A DNA stretch of 64,000 nucleotides from Rhodospirillales bacterium (GCA_009885795.1 VFKA01000035.1:1-64000); one strand, 5' to 3'. Counted from the stretch's first letter, positions 25,833 through 34,727 are shown. Program-made: numbers and translations. The notes: generated from the letters alone by a model not told the origin.

Positions 25833-26597
25833 TCAGCCGCGTTCGGGTTCGCCGATGGCGGGGCCGGGGTCGCCCGCCAGCACCTCGGCGACGTGGCGCA
25901 CGGCCACCTTGCGTCCCTCGCGGCTAAGTTTCCCCGCCATGTTCATGAGGCATCCGAGGTCGCCCGCGAGCAGGGTTCCGGCGCCGGTCCCGACGATGGC
26001 CGCTGTCTTCTCGGCAACGATCCGCTCGGATATCTCGGGATACTTGACGCAGAAGGCGCCGCCGAAGCCGCAGCATTCCTCCGCTCCCGGCAGCTCCTTC
26101 AACGCCAGGCCGCCGACCATCCCGAGGAGCCGGCGCGGCTGGTCCTTGACGCCAAGCTCGCGCAGGCCCGAGCAGGAATCGTGGTAAGTGACCGCTCCCT
26201 CGAAACGCGCATCGAGGGTGCTTAGGCCGCGCACGTCGATCAGGAATTGTGTCAGCTCGTGGGTGCGCCGGGCCAGGTCTTCGGCGCGCACGCGCATCGC
26301 CGGGTCGTCCGCGAAGAGGGCCGGGTAATGCACCCGGATCATGCCGGCGCAGGAGCCGCTGGGCGCCACGACATAATCGAAGCCCGAGAAGGCGTCGATG
26401 ACCGAGCGCGCGATCTCTTGTGCGGTCGCCCGGTCGCCGCCGTTATAGGCCGGCTGGCCGCAGCAGGTCTGTACCGGAACCTCGACCCGGCAGCCGGCGC
26501 GCTCCAGCAAGGCCGCGGCGGCGAAGCCCACGCGCGGCCGGAAGAGATCGACCAGGCAGGTGACGAACAATCCGACGACGGGGCGCTGGTCGGGCAT
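25833..26597 (-). CDS. lutA: Lactate utilization protein A (CCG-domain Fe-S oxidoreductase)
   Basis: This 254-residue protein has two cysteine-rich CCG domains: VQTCCGQPAYN with SGSCAGMIRVHY, and YHDSCSGLRELGV with EECCGFGGAFCVKYPEIS. It resembles the GlcF/HdrD cluster-binding fold. First lut gene, starting 7 bp after the mltA stop, so the lut genes appear to be transcribed with Tim44/mltA. Confidence 0.93.
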   Translation of the reverse strand: MPDQRPVVGLFVTCLVDLFRPRVGFAAAALLERAGCRVEVPVQTCCGQPAYNGGDRATAQEIARSVIDAFSGFDYVVAPSGSCAGMIRVHYPALFADDPAMRVRAEDLARRTHELTQFLIDVRGLSTLDARFEGAVTYHDSCSGLRELGVKDQPRRLLGMVGGLALKELPGAEECCGFGGAFCVKYPEISERIVAEKTAAIVGTGAGTLLAGDLGCLMNMAGKLSREGRKVAVRHVAEVLAGDPGPAIGEPERG

Positions 26598-26603
26598 GGC
26601 GAA

Positions 26604-27800
26604 TCAACTCGCCAAGGCCCTGGCCGCGACTGCTTTGGGCAGAAGCAGGAAGTAGCGGCCCTGTTGCTTCATGGTCCCGGCGCCGGCCAGCGCGGCGTCG
26701 CCGGTACCCCAGAAGAGATCGCCGCGCACGCTGCCCTTGATGACGCCCCCGGTATCCTGGGCCACGACCAGCCGGCGCAACGGGCCGCCGGCTCCGGGCA
26801 CGCCTTTCGGCCAGGTGGTGTCGAGCCAAAGCGGCGCGCCCAGCGGCAGCGCCTTCGGATCGACGGCGATGGTTCGCAGCGGCGTCAGCACGACCCCTTG
26901 CGCGCCGATCGGGCCGTCGCCTTCGATCTCGACGAAAAACACGGCGCTGGCGTTCTGGTTCATGATTTCGGGCGCCTGGTCGGGATTGGCGCGCAGCCAC
27001 GCCTGGATCGATTGGGCGCTGACGTCGTCCTTGGGCAGATGCCCGCGTTCCACCAGGGTCTTGCCGATGGCGTGATAGGCGCGGCCATTCTTGCCGCCAT
27101 AGCCGACGCGAATGTAGCTGCCGTCGGCCAGGCGCAGGCGCCCCGATCCCTGCACTTGCAGGAAGAAGGCGTCCACCGGATCGGCAAGCCAGAACAGTTC
27201 GTCGCCGCGGCCCTCGAGCGCGCCGGCCTCGATCTCCGCCCGCGAGAAATAGGGCTTGAGGCGGTCCTCGACGACGCGCCCGAGGATGGTTTCGCCATCG
27301 AGATCGGCGCGAAATTCGCCAAGCTCGACCGTGACGATGTCGCTCGGCCGCCGGTAGATTGGTGTCGCGTAGCCTGGCGCGCGCGCGCGGGCCGCCGCCA
27401 ATTCCGGTTCGTAATAGCCGGTGATCAGACCCCACGGCCCCTGCGTTCCGGTCACGGCAAGGGGGGCGAAGGCGGATTCGAGGAACGCCCTGGCGGAAGC
27501 GTCGTCACCCGCGGGCAGCCCTTCCGCCTCGGCGCAAACGCCCCGCCAATCGGTCACGGCGCCGCCGATGCCGCCAGGCCCCACCATGTGATCGTCGGCC
27601 CGCTTCATGAGCCGGGCGCAGCTCTTCAGCAGCGCCGGGATCGCTTCCGCCTGGCGGTCTTCGGCCCAGCCGTCGAGATCGGCGAAAGACACGGGCTCCA
27701 GCCGGATCGGCGCTTCCACCGGCGGCGCGGTCGGCGGCGCCGGCATGCAGCCGGCGAGCCCCAACGACAGGGCCGCCAGCGCCAAGACCCGCCCCAGCAT
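26604..27800 (-). CDS. mltA: Membrane-bound lytic murein transglycosylase A
   Basis: This 398-residue lipoprotein has signal peptide MLGRVLALAALSLGLAGC with lipobox LAGC. The MltA domain shows GLITGYYEPELAA, DAFFLQVQGSGRLRLADG, VGYGGKNGRAYHAIGK, and the 3D domain VVAQDTGGVIKGSVRGDLFWG, where the catalytic Asp is expected. It cleaves peptidoglycan to 1,6-anhydromuropeptides at the outer membrane. The gene follows the Tim44-like gene by 5 bp, a pairing known near alphaproteobacterial origins. Confidence 0.95.
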   Translation of the reverse strand: MLGRVLALAALSLGLAGCMPAPPTAPPVEAPIRLEPVSFADLDGWAEDRQAEAIPALLKSCARLMKRADDHMVGPGGIGGAVTDWRGVCAEAEGLPAGDDASARAFLESAFAPLAVTGTQGPWGLITGYYEPELAAARARAPGYATPIYRRPSDIVTVELGEFRADLDGETILGRVVEDRLKPYFSRAEIEAGALEGRGDELFWLADPVDAFFLQVQGSGRLRLADGSYIRVGYGGKNGRAYHAIGKTLVERGHLPKDDVSAQSIQAWLRANPDQAPEIMNQNASAVFFVEIEGDGPIGAQGVVLTPLRTIAVDPKALPLGAPLWLDTTWPKGVPGAGGPLRRLVVAQDTGGVIKGSVRGDLFWGTGDAALAGAGTMKQQGRYFLLLPKAVAARALAS

Positions 27801-27805
27801 GGCGG

Positions 27806-28510
27806 TCAGTTCGGAGAGCGGGTGGCGACCAGCGCCCAATTCGGATCGCGCGAGCGCACGTTATGGGTGAAGGTCCACAGATCCGTCACCGCCGTCACCG
27901 CCGACGGATCGCCTTCGACCACGGTCCCGTCCGATCCCCTGGTGACGTTGATCTGGTCGCTGACGAACTTCACCGTGACGGCGGCGGTGCGGTCCTGGAG
28001 AGCGGCCTCGATGATCGTCGCTTCCTTGATGCCGACCAGCGTCGTTTCCAGCTTGCGGCCGTCGCGCTCGCGGGCGTGGATCGCGCCGGCGAAGCGCTCA
28101 TAGACGTCGTCGCTGAGCAGCGGGCGAAGCGCCGCGGTGTCGCCGGCGGCATAGGCGCCGACGATCATCTCGAACGCGGCGCGGGCGCCGGCAAGAAAGC
28201 CGTCGCCCGAGAAGCCGCGGTCGGCCTCGCCGATCCGTTCCAGGCCGGACTCGACCGGATCGACGGATAGCGCCGCTTCGATCTCCGGGCCGTCGGCATC
28301 GGGCGTTTCTTCCTGGCGCGCGGTGCGATCCGGCAGCGAGATGACCTTTCCTTGATTCGGTCCTTCCTTGTCCGGCTCCGCCGGCGAAAAGAGGTCGCGC
28401 CGACGCTCGGCGCCGGTGCGCCGGCCAAGAACGGAGCGCAGCCGAAACACTAGAAATATCGCGATCGCCGCGAAGAGGACAATGTCGATAAGTTGCAAGT
28501 CCTGAGTCAT
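27806..28510 (-). CDS. Tim44-like domain protein, membrane-anchored
   Basis: This 234-residue protein has an N-terminal helix IDIVLFAAIAIFLVFRLRSVLG and an acidic/basic linker. A C-terminal Tim44-like domain (~90-230) carries GFLAGARAAFEMIVGAYAAGD, LRPLLSDDVYERFAGAI and LWTFTHNVRSRDPNWALVAT. Bacterial Tim44-like proteins are inner-membrane proteins of largely unsettled function, related to the mitochondrial import motor subunit. First gene of the leftward operon; its promoter lies in the 114-bp divergent gap. Confidence 0.92.
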   Translation of the reverse strand: MTQDLQLIDIVLFAAIAIFLVFRLRSVLGRRTGAERRRDLFSPAEPDKEGPNQGKVISLPDRTARQEETPDADGPEIEAALSVDPVESGLERIGEADRGFSGDGFLAGARAAFEMIVGAYAAGDTAALRPLLSDDVYERFAGAIHARERDGRKLETTLVGIKEATIIEAALQDRTAAVTVKFVSDQINVTRGSDGTVVEGDPSAVTAVTDLWTFTHNVRSRDPNWALVATRSPN

Positions 28511-28624
28511 CGGTTGGGGCCAACTACCGGCCCGCTTCTCGCTGTCGCCTAGATGTATTAGATAGGGGCGCGACTTACAAGCAGCAAGGCTGGCGCCCGC
28601 CATCGGCCTTGTCACCAGGATCGC

Positions 28625-29164
28625 TTGACCACCATGCTCCTGCTTCGCCACGGCCAGTCGGCTTTCAATGCGGCGTTTAACGTGACGCGCGTCGATCCGG
28701 GCATTCCGGACCCGGCGCTGACCGAGGAAGGGCGCCGGCAGGCGGCGGAGGCGGCGCGCCATCTTGAAACGCAGGGCGTGCTTCGCATCGTCGCCAGCCC
28801 TTACCTGCGCGCGCTCGAGACCGCCGAGATCGTCGCCAGCCGCCTCGACGTTCCCATATCGATCGAGCCGTTGGTACGCGAGCGCGCCCATTTCATCTGC
28901 GACATCGGCAGCCCGCGCTCGATCTTGGCGCGGCGTTTTCCGCATCTCGACTTCGCGCATCTGGAAGAACGCTGGTGGCCGCCGCTCGATGAGAGCGAAG
29001 AAGTCTTGAGCGAACGCAGCCGGCGGTTCCGCGCCGCCATCCTCGAAAAAGCCGATTGGCGCCGGGTCGCCGTCGTGTCGCATTGGGCCTTCATCCGCAA
29101 CCTGACAGGCCGGGAGCTTGGCAACGGCGAGGTCCTGCGTTTCGACCCAGCCGCGCCGGATTGA
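28625..29164 (+). CDS. Histidine phosphatase (phosphoglycerate mutase-like)
   Basis: This ~179-residue protein has the RHG catalytic motif in LLLRHGQSAFN, the second arginine in ASPYLRALETAEIVA, and the second catalytic histidine in VVSHWAFIRNLTG. It lacks the insertions of true 2,3-bisphosphoglycerate mutases; the substrate is unknown. Start could be TTG 28625 (AGGA 4 bp upstream) or ATG 28634. Confidence 0.88.
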   Translation: MTTMLLLRHGQSAFNAAFNVTRVDPGIPDPALTEEGRRQAAEAARHLETQGVLRIVASPYLRALETAEIVASRLDVPISIEPLVRERAHFICDIGSPRSILARRFPHLDFAHLEERWWPPLDESEEVLSERSRRFRAAILEKADWRRVAVVSHWAFIRNLTGRELGNGEVLRFDPAAPD

Positions 29165-29223
29165 GCGCGCGCGCGTCTTCGTGGTAAAGATCGGCTGGCG
29201 CACATCATTGGACGAGACCAATC

Positions 29224-29730
29224 ATGCCTCAGCAACTCGCCGGCGCCGACCGCGATCCTTCCGCCGAGTCGCCGGAATCGACCCCCAATCTTGTTTTGCG
29301 GTCCCAGTACCTGAAGGACCTTTCCTTCGAGAATCTGGCCCCGCCCGCCGGCATGGGACGGGCGGCGACGCCGCGCGGCGAGGCCAGCATCGACGTCGAC
29401 TTCGATCACCTGGACGGGGGTCTCTATGAGGTGCGCCTTCGGATCAAGGTCGAAGCAACGGTGGACGGCCGCGGCGCCTACGTGGTCGAGGCGCTTTATG
29501 CCGGCCAATTCGAGGTTCGCGAGCCGGGGGCGACGAACCTGCAGCGGGCCCTGCTGGTCAAGGCGCCGTCCTTGCTATTCCCCTTCGCCCGCGCCCTCAT
29601 CTATGCCATGACGCTCGAAGGCGGATACCCCGCGCTGATGATCAACCCGGTCGATTTCCGCACCGTTGCCAGGGCCCGCAAGCGCGCCGCCCGGGCGCTC
29701 AACGAGGCAGGCGCCAAATCGGATTCTTGA
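29224..29730 (+). CDS. secB: Protein-export chaperone SecB
   Basis: This 168-residue protein has a 20-residue disordered start, then SQYLKDLSFENL, the signature motif for SecB, VRLRIKVEATVDGRGAYVVEALYAGQFEV, and LLFPFARALIYAMTLEGGYPALMINPVDF. SecB tetramers hold preproteins unfolded for SecA. The 3' end overlaps the opposing dnaQ gene by 32 bp. Confidence 0.95.
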   Translation: MPQQLAGADRDPSAESPESTPNLVLRSQYLKDLSFENLAPPAGMGRAATPRGEASIDVDFDHLDGGLYEVRLRIKVEATVDGRGAYVVEALYAGQFEVREPGATNLQRALLVKAPSLLFPFARALIYAMTLEGGYPALMINPVDFRTVARARKRAARALNEAGAKSDS

Positions 29731-30385
29731 GCCGCGCGACCAACCCTTCGTGGCGGGCAAGCTCGGCCTCGCTCGAGGCATGACGTCGCGGCGCGCGTGC
29801 CGCGCGGGGGCCAACGAGCGCGGTATCGACGCCGCCATCGGGCGTCGCGCTCGATAGATCCAGCCCCGCCTGCCGGCCGCCGACCAGCTCCAGATAGACT
29901 TCGGACAGGAGTTCGGCATCGAGGCGGGCGCCGTGCTTCGTTCGCGCCGAGTTGTCGATGCCGAAACGCCGGCACAAGGCGTCGAGGCCCGCCGGCGCGC
30001 CCGGAAACTTGCGCCGAGCCAGGCGCACCGTGTCGACGGCGCGGCCGGGGTCGAGCCCGGGCCGGCCAACGCGCTCCAGCTCCGCGTTCAGAAATCCGAG
30101 GTCGAACTCCGCGTTATGGATGACCAGCGTCGAATCGGCGATGAAGACGAGAAAGCTCTCCGCCTGATCGGCGAACAGCGGTTGGGACGACAGGAAGTCT
30201 TCCGAAAGGCCGTGCACTTCGAAGGCCGCGCTATCCATCGCCCGCTCGGGGTTGAGGTAAGATTGATAGCCTTGCCCCGTCGGCAGATGGTTGACGAGTT
30301 CGAGGCATGCGATTTCCACGACGCGGTGCCCGGCGGCCGGATCGAGGCCCGTCGTTTCCGTGTCGAGGACGATTTCGCGTATCAA
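29699..30385 (-). CDS. dnaQ: DNA polymerase III epsilon subunit (3'-5' proofreading exonuclease)
   Basis: This 228-residue DEDDh exonuclease has ExoI IVLDTETTGLDP, ExoII VIHNAEFDLGFLN and ExoIII HGARLDAELLSEVYLEL. It proofreads for the replicative polymerase. The start is TTG (30383-30385), forming a TTGA overlap with the coaE stop; no ATG fits. The last ~50 residues are basic and family-variable. Last gene of the ppsR-maf-aroE-coaE-dnaQ operon. Confidence 0.93.
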   Translation of the reverse strand: MIREIVLDTETTGLDPAAGHRVVEIACLELVNHLPTGQGYQSYLNPERAMDSAAFEVHGLSEDFLSSQPLFADQAESFLVFIADSTLVIHNAEFDLGFLNAELERVGRPGLDPGRAVDTVRLARRKFPGAPAGLDALCRRFGIDNSARTKHGARLDAELLSEVYLELVGGRQAGLDLSSATPDGGVDTALVGPRAARAPRRHASSEAELARHEGLVARLKNPIWRLPR

Positions 30386-31002
30386 GAGTCGCCCTCCGCC
30401 GCTGCCCGTTCCGCGCCATATCCGAGACGCGCCATGAGCGCGAGGAGCCGACCCCGGCTGGCGCGCCGGCCGAGCCCGGTGGGCACCACCGCATCGGCGC
30501 GCCGCCGCTTGTCGGCATCGGGAAGCTGCCGGGCCTCGATCCCGGCCAGCCGCGCGGGCGACATGGCTCGCCGCCGCATGACCCGCTGAAGCTGAATGTC
30601 GCGCGGCGCGGTCACGACGACACGGACATCGCATCGCGCCTGGGTTGGAGTCTCGAACAGAAGCGGCACGTCGAGGACGACGACGGATTTGCGTGCCGCC
30701 CGGGCGTGGGCAAGAAACCGCTCGGTCGAGGCGGCGACCAGCGGATGCAGAATGGCTTCCAGCCGCGCCAAGGCCGCCGGGTCGGCGAAGACGAGCCGGC
30801 CGAGCGCCGCGCGATCGATGACGCCCTCGTTGAGAGTGCCGGGGAATTCGGCCGCGACCGCGGCGAGGGCCGCGCCGCCGCGCCCCAACAACCGATGAAC
30901 CGTCGCATCGGCTTCATGGACCGGAACGCCGGCACGCTTAAGGGCGCTCGCCGCCGCGCTTTTTCCCATGCCGATCGATCCGGTGAGGCCGACGACGATC
31001 AT
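30382..31002 (-). CDS. coaE: Dephospho-CoA kinase
   Basis: This 206-residue P-loop kinase has GLTGSIGMGKSAAASAL, HEADATVHRL and VVLDVPLLFET. It catalyses the last step of coenzyme A synthesis, phosphorylating the 3' hydroxyl of dephospho-CoA. It overlaps aroE by 4 bp and dnaQ by 4 bp. Confidence 0.95.
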   Translation of the reverse strand: MIVVGLTGSIGMGKSAAASALKRAGVPVHEADATVHRLLGRGGAALAAVAAEFPGTLNEGVIDRAALGRLVFADPAALARLEAILHPLVAASTERFLAHARAARKSVVVLDVPLLFETPTQARCDVRVVVTAPRDIQLQRVMRRRAMSPARLAGIEARQLPDADKRRRADAVVPTGLGRRASRGRLLALMARLGYGAERAAAEGDS

Positions 31003-31850
31003 GGCGTACCGCCGCCCGACACGGCCGCCCGCAGCTCCGGCGTTACCTCGGGCATCGCCCCGAACCAGGCGGCGAAGCTCGGCCGGGCCTGGTGCAGCAG
31101 CATGCCGAGCCCATCCACCGTGGCATTGCCGCGCAGGCGCGCGGCCTTCAGCAGCGGCGTTTCCAGCGGCGCGTAGACGATGTCGCTCACCACCGCGGCC
31201 GGCGGCAGCCTCCCCAGATCGATCTCGAGCGGCGGGGCGCCGCTCATGCCGAGAACGGTGGCATTGACCAGAAGCGCGGCATCGGCGAGCGCCGCCGCCC
31301 GCTCCGCCCAGGCCACCATCCGGATCGGCCCGCCGATGTCGCGAGTGAGAATTTCCCCGCGCGCGGCGGTGCGGTTGCACATGCGAATTTCCGGCGCGCC
31401 CGCATCGACAAGGGCGGCGGCGATCGCCCGCGCGGCGCCACCGGCACCCAGCAGAACCGCCACGCCGTCGCCGGGCCGCCATCCGGGATGGCCCGCGCGG
31501 AGGTTTTCGAGGAACCCGTATCCGTCGGTACTCGATCCCTCGAGGCGGCCATTCGCATCGACGACGACGGTATTGATGGCGCCGATCCGGCGCGCCTGCG
31601 GCGTCAACCGGTCCATGAACGCGGTTGCTTTTTCCTTGTGCGGAACGGTCAGGTTGACGCCGCGAAAACCGAGGATCGGCAACGCCGCGAGCGCCGCGCG
31701 CAAGTTCTCCGGCTTCACCGCCAGGGGCACGTAGGCGCCGTCGATCCCGTGCCGGGCGAGCCAATGCTCGTGCAGCGCGGGCGAGTGGGAATGCGCCACC
31801 GGCCAACCCATGACCCCGGCGAGCCTGGCGCCGCCGCTTCGCGCCGTCAT
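30999..31850 (-). CDS. aroE: Shikimate dehydrogenase
   Basis: This 283-residue protein has GWPVAHSHSPALHEHWL, the catalytic lysine in GVNLTVPHKEKA, STDGYGFLENL, the NADP loop LLGAGGAARAIAAAL with NRTAARGE, and the C-terminal GLGMLLHQARPSFAAWFG. It reduces 3-dehydroshikimate in aromatic amino acid synthesis. ATGA overlaps join it to maf and coaE. Confidence 0.95.
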   Translation of the reverse strand: MTARSGGARLAGVMGWPVAHSHSPALHEHWLARHGIDGAYVPLAVKPENLRAALAALPILGFRGVNLTVPHKEKATAFMDRLTPQARRIGAINTVVVDANGRLEGSSTDGYGFLENLRAGHPGWRPGDGVAVLLGAGGAARAIAAALVDAGAPEIRMCNRTAARGEILTRDIGGPIRMVAWAERAAALADAALLVNATVLGMSGAPPLEIDLGRLPPAAVVSDIVYAPLETPLLKAARLRGNATVDGLGMLLHQARPSFAAWFGAMPEVTPELRAAVSGGGTP

Positions 31851-32458
31851 GACGCGAGTACGCGGCGCGCGCGCAGAAAGTCGAGCAGCGGCAGCAAGGG
31901 CAGCCCGAGGATGGTGAAAAAATCGCCGTCGATTCGATGGAAGAGCTGGACGCCGAGCCCCTCCACCCGATAGGCGCCGACCGTTTCAGCCAGCCGCTCG
32001 CCGGCGGCCGCGACGTACCGGTCGAGAAAGTCGTCGCCGAACGGTCTCATGACCAGACGCGCGCGATCGACGTGGTGCCACAGACGCGACCCGTCCCGCA
32101 CGACCACGGCGGCGGACACCAGTTCATGCGCCCGGCCGCGAAGGGCGCGCAGATGATCGCGCGCCTCGGCTTCGGTTCCGGGTTTGTCGAACCAGCGCCC
32201 TTCGCAATCGAGAATCTGGTCGGCGCCGACGACCAGCGCCCCGGGGTGGCGCCGGCTGACGCTCCGCGCCTTCAATTCGGCCAGGCTTTCCGCGGCATCC
32301 CCCGCGCCGGCGCCCGCCGCGCGCAAGGCGCGTTTGGCTTCGCCCTCGTCGATGGAAGCGGGATCGCACGCAACCTCCACGCCGGCCGCGCGCAGCATGG
32401 CCGCTCGCGCCGAGCTGGCCGAGGCAAGAACAACGGCCTCTGGGGCTCCCTCAGTCAT
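31847..32458 (-). CDS. maf: Maf-family nucleoside triphosphate pyrophosphatase
   Basis: This 203-residue protein has VVLASASSARAAMLRAAGV, the substrate-binding KARSVSRRHPGALVVGADQIL, and KPGTEAEARDHLRALRGRAHELVSA. Maf proteins hydrolyse noncanonical nucleotides or dTTP/UTP and can affect septation. The 5' end overlaps ppsR by 8 bp. Confidence 0.93.
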   Translation of the reverse strand: MTEGAPEAVVLASASSARAAMLRAAGVEVACDPASIDEGEAKRALRAAGAGAGDAAESLAELKARSVSRRHPGALVVGADQILDCEGRWFDKPGTEAEARDHLRALRGRAHELVSAAVVVRDGSRLWHHVDRARLVMRPFGDDFLDRYVAAAGERLAETVGAYRVEGLGVQLFHRIDGDFFTILGLPLLPLLDFLRARRVLAS

Positions 32459-33287
32459 GCTCGGCAGCGGCGGGCTCTCCGGCGCGGTGCTTGTTGAAGA
32501 GCTGGATGATCGCGGCGGCGGTTTCCTCGATCGATCGGCGGCTGACGTCGATCATGGGCCAGCCGCGTTCGCCGCAGAGGCGCCGCGCGGCGGCGACTTC
32601 CTGGCGTACCGTTTCCGGATCGACATATTCCGTCCGTTCGTCCTGTGCCAACAGCCGCAGCCGGCTGCGCCGGATATGGATGAGCTGCGTCGGATCCTTG
32701 GTCAGGCCGACGACGAGCGGTCGCTTCACCGTGTCGAGCTCGGGCGGCAGCGGACAACCCGGTACCACCGGCACGTTGGCCGCCTTGATGCCGCGATTGG
32801 CGAGATAGATGCAGGTCGGAGTCTTGGACGTGCGCGACACGCCCACCAGAATCACGTCGGCCTGGTCGTAGTCGCGGCTCGACTGGCCATCGTCATGGGC
32901 AAGCGCGAAACTCATGGCGTCGATGCGGGCGAAATACTCGGCATCCATTTCGTGCTGCCGGCCGGGCTGGCCTTGGCTTTTCATGCCGAGATAGCTGCCC
33001 AAGGCCGAGATCACCGGGTCGAGCACGGCGATGCAGGGAACTTGCAGCCTTCGGCAGCCGTCTTGCAGCGTCGCGCGCAAGCCCTCGTTCACCAGCGTAA
33101 AGAGGACCACGCCGGGGGTGGACTCGATGCCGCGGAGCGCTTTTTCCATCTGCGCCGGCGTGCGTACCAGCGTCCAGGAATGTTCGACGGCCTCAACCCC
33201 CTCGAACTGGACGAGACAGGCCCGCGCGACGCTGTTGATCGTCTCGCCGGTCGCGTCGGACACGAGATGCAGATGGAACGCGTTCAT
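32451..33287 (-). CDS. ppsR: PEP synthase/PPDK regulatory protein (PPSR/DUF299, RP001 family)
   Basis: This 278-residue protein has FHLHLVSDATGETINSVARA, the nucleotide-binding GVSRTSKTPTCIYLANRGIKAANVP, and VVGLTKDPTQLIHIRRSRL. It is a bifunctional ADP-dependent kinase/phosphorylase acting on PEP synthase or pyruvate phosphate dikinase. This family is the RP001 homologue that sits next to the origin in Rickettsia and Caulobacter. First gene of the leftward operon, facing hemE across 378 bp. Confidence 0.94.
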   Translation of the reverse strand: MNAFHLHLVSDATGETINSVARACLVQFEGVEAVEHSWTLVRTPAQMEKALRGIESTPGVVLFTLVNEGLRATLQDGCRRLQVPCIAVLDPVISALGSYLGMKSQGQPGRQHEMDAEYFARIDAMSFALAHDDGQSSRDYDQADVILVGVSRTSKTPTCIYLANRGIKAANVPVVPGCPLPPELDTVKRPLVVGLTKDPTQLIHIRRSRLRLLAQDERTEYVDPETVRQEVAAARRLCGERGWPMIDVSRRSIEETAAAIIQLFNKHRAGEPAAAEHD

Positions 33288-33665
33288 GGGTCGGGGCCTT
33301 GTGCAAATACCGACAAGAACGGGGACAACCCGCCATTTTCGGACCGCCGGCCGATTCCATGCCCGGCGACCCTTCGCCGACCGTACCGATATCCAGAGGT
33401 GGGTCGAATCCGGCGCATCTTGTTAGACTCGTGAATAGAACGAAGGTCCGTCACTGTTATACACGACTCTCGACCGGCACGCGGAGACGAAGTTCCGCAG
33501 TACCATAGCGCCTCTGGAACGCCGATACTCCACAGGGACAGGCGGACGACGCACACGAGGGCGCTTCCCGTGGATATCGGACCCGCAACAATCGATCACC
33601 GATTCTCACAGCCTCCAACTAACTACAGCTATTTAGAATCTTAAGAATAGATTATAGGAAAGTAC
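33288..33665. other. Candidate chromosomal replication origin (oriC) between ppsR and hemE
   Basis: This 378-bp gap holds no gene. Near-matches to the DnaA box TTATNCACA are TTATACACG (33457-33465, one mismatch), TACTCCACA (33526-33534) and, reversed, CGTGGATAT (33569-33577). Four GANTC sites (33353, 33426, 33465, 33601) lie here, more than chance. The last 45 bp before hemE are strikingly AT-rich in this GC-rich window, as a DNA-unwinding element would be. The hemE-ori-RP001 order is established for Caulobacter and Rickettsia. The DnaA matches are weak, so this is mainly a context argument. The gap also has to hold both divergent promoters. Confidence 0.6.
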
Positions 33666-34727
33666 GTGGATTCGAGAGCTCGACAACCGAACTTGCGGGC
33701 CGATGGCGGACCGCTACTTGCCGCGTTACGCGGCCAAGGCTCGTTGCCGGCGCCGATCTGGTTGATGCGCCAGGCCGGGCGTTATCTGCCGGAGTATCGC
33801 GCGCTGCGCAAGGAGGCCGGGAGCTTCCTCGACCTCTGCTTAAACCCGGCATTGGCGGCCGAGGCGACATTGCAGCCGATCCGGCGATTTCACCTCGATG
33901 CGGCGATTATATTTTCCGACATTCTGTTGATCCCGAGGGCTCTGGGCCAGGCAGTCACGGTCGATGACGCGACCGGCCCGCGACTTCAGCCGTTCGGCGA
34001 AGCCTTCCCAACGATGACGCCGCCGGCGGAGATGGACGGGGACTCTCTCGACCCCGTGTACCGTGCGCTGAAACTCGTCAAGGCCAAGCTTCCGGACGGA
34101 GTTGGACTCATCGGGTTTGCCGGGGCGCCGTGGACGCTTGCCTGCTACATGATCGAAGGCGGTGGGAGCAAGGACTACGCCAAGGCACGCGCCTTCGCTT
34201 ATGGCAATCCGGACGCGTTCGAGCGCCTCATCGGCCGTCTTACGACGGCGGTGGCGGACCATTCGATCGCGCAAGTCGCGGCCGGCGCCAATGTCGTGCA
34301 GATATTCGATAGCTGGGCTGGGGTTCTGCCCGCGCCGGCGCTGCGGCGCTGGTCGGTGGAGCCGATTCGCGCGATCGCGCGCCGGGTGAAGGCGGCGGCC
34401 GGCGGCGTGCCGGTCATCGTTTTCCCGCGCGGCGCCGGGGTTCTCTACCGCGACTATCTGGATACGGCCGACGCCTTGAGCCTGGATACGGCGATACCGG
34501 TGGATTGGGCCGCCGCCGAGCTTCAGGGGAAGGTGGCGGTTCAGGGCAACCTCGATCCCGCGGCGCTGGTGGCCGGAGGCGAGACGATGCGGGCCGAGGC
34601 CCGGCGCATCCTCGGGGCGCTGGGGCGCGGGCGCTTTGTGTTCAATCTGGGTCATGGGGTCCTTCCCGAGACCCCCCCGGAACATGTGGCCGAGCTGGTC
34701 GAGCTGGTTCGGGCATGGCGGCCTTGA
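33666..34727 (+). CDS. hemE: Uroporphyrinogen decarboxylase
   Basis: This 353-residue protein has the signature PIWLMRQAGRYLPEYR and the catalytic Asp in AAIIFSDILLIPRALG. It also shows GFAGAPWTLACYMIEGGGSKDY, VQIFDSWAGVL and FNLGHGVLPETPPEHV. It decarboxylates uroporphyrinogen III to coproporphyrinogen III. GTG start with ribosome site AGGAAA 4 bp upstream. First of the rightward heme cluster. Confidence 0.96.
   Translation: MDSRARQPNLRADGGPLLAALRGQGSLPAPIWLMRQAGRYLPEYRALRKEAGSFLDLCLNPALAAEATLQPIRRFHLDAAIIFSDILLIPRALGQAVTVDDATGPRLQPFGEAFPTMTPPAEMDGDSLDPVYRALKLVKAKLPDGVGLIGFAGAPWTLACYMIEGGGSKDYAKARAFAYGNPDAFERLIGRLTTAVADHSIAQVAAGANVVQIFDSWAGVLPAPALRRWSVEPIRAIARRVKAAAGGVPVIVFPRGAGVLYRDYLDTADALSLDTAIPVDWAAAELQGKVAVQGNLDPAALVAGGETMRAEARRILGALGRGRFVFNLGHGVLPETPPEHVAELVELVRAWRP

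Noticed and set aside
33395-33425. GGGTCGAATCC, resembling a tRNA T-loop
   Set aside because: No acceptor, D or anticodon stems can be formed around it; it lies in the ppsR-hemE gap.
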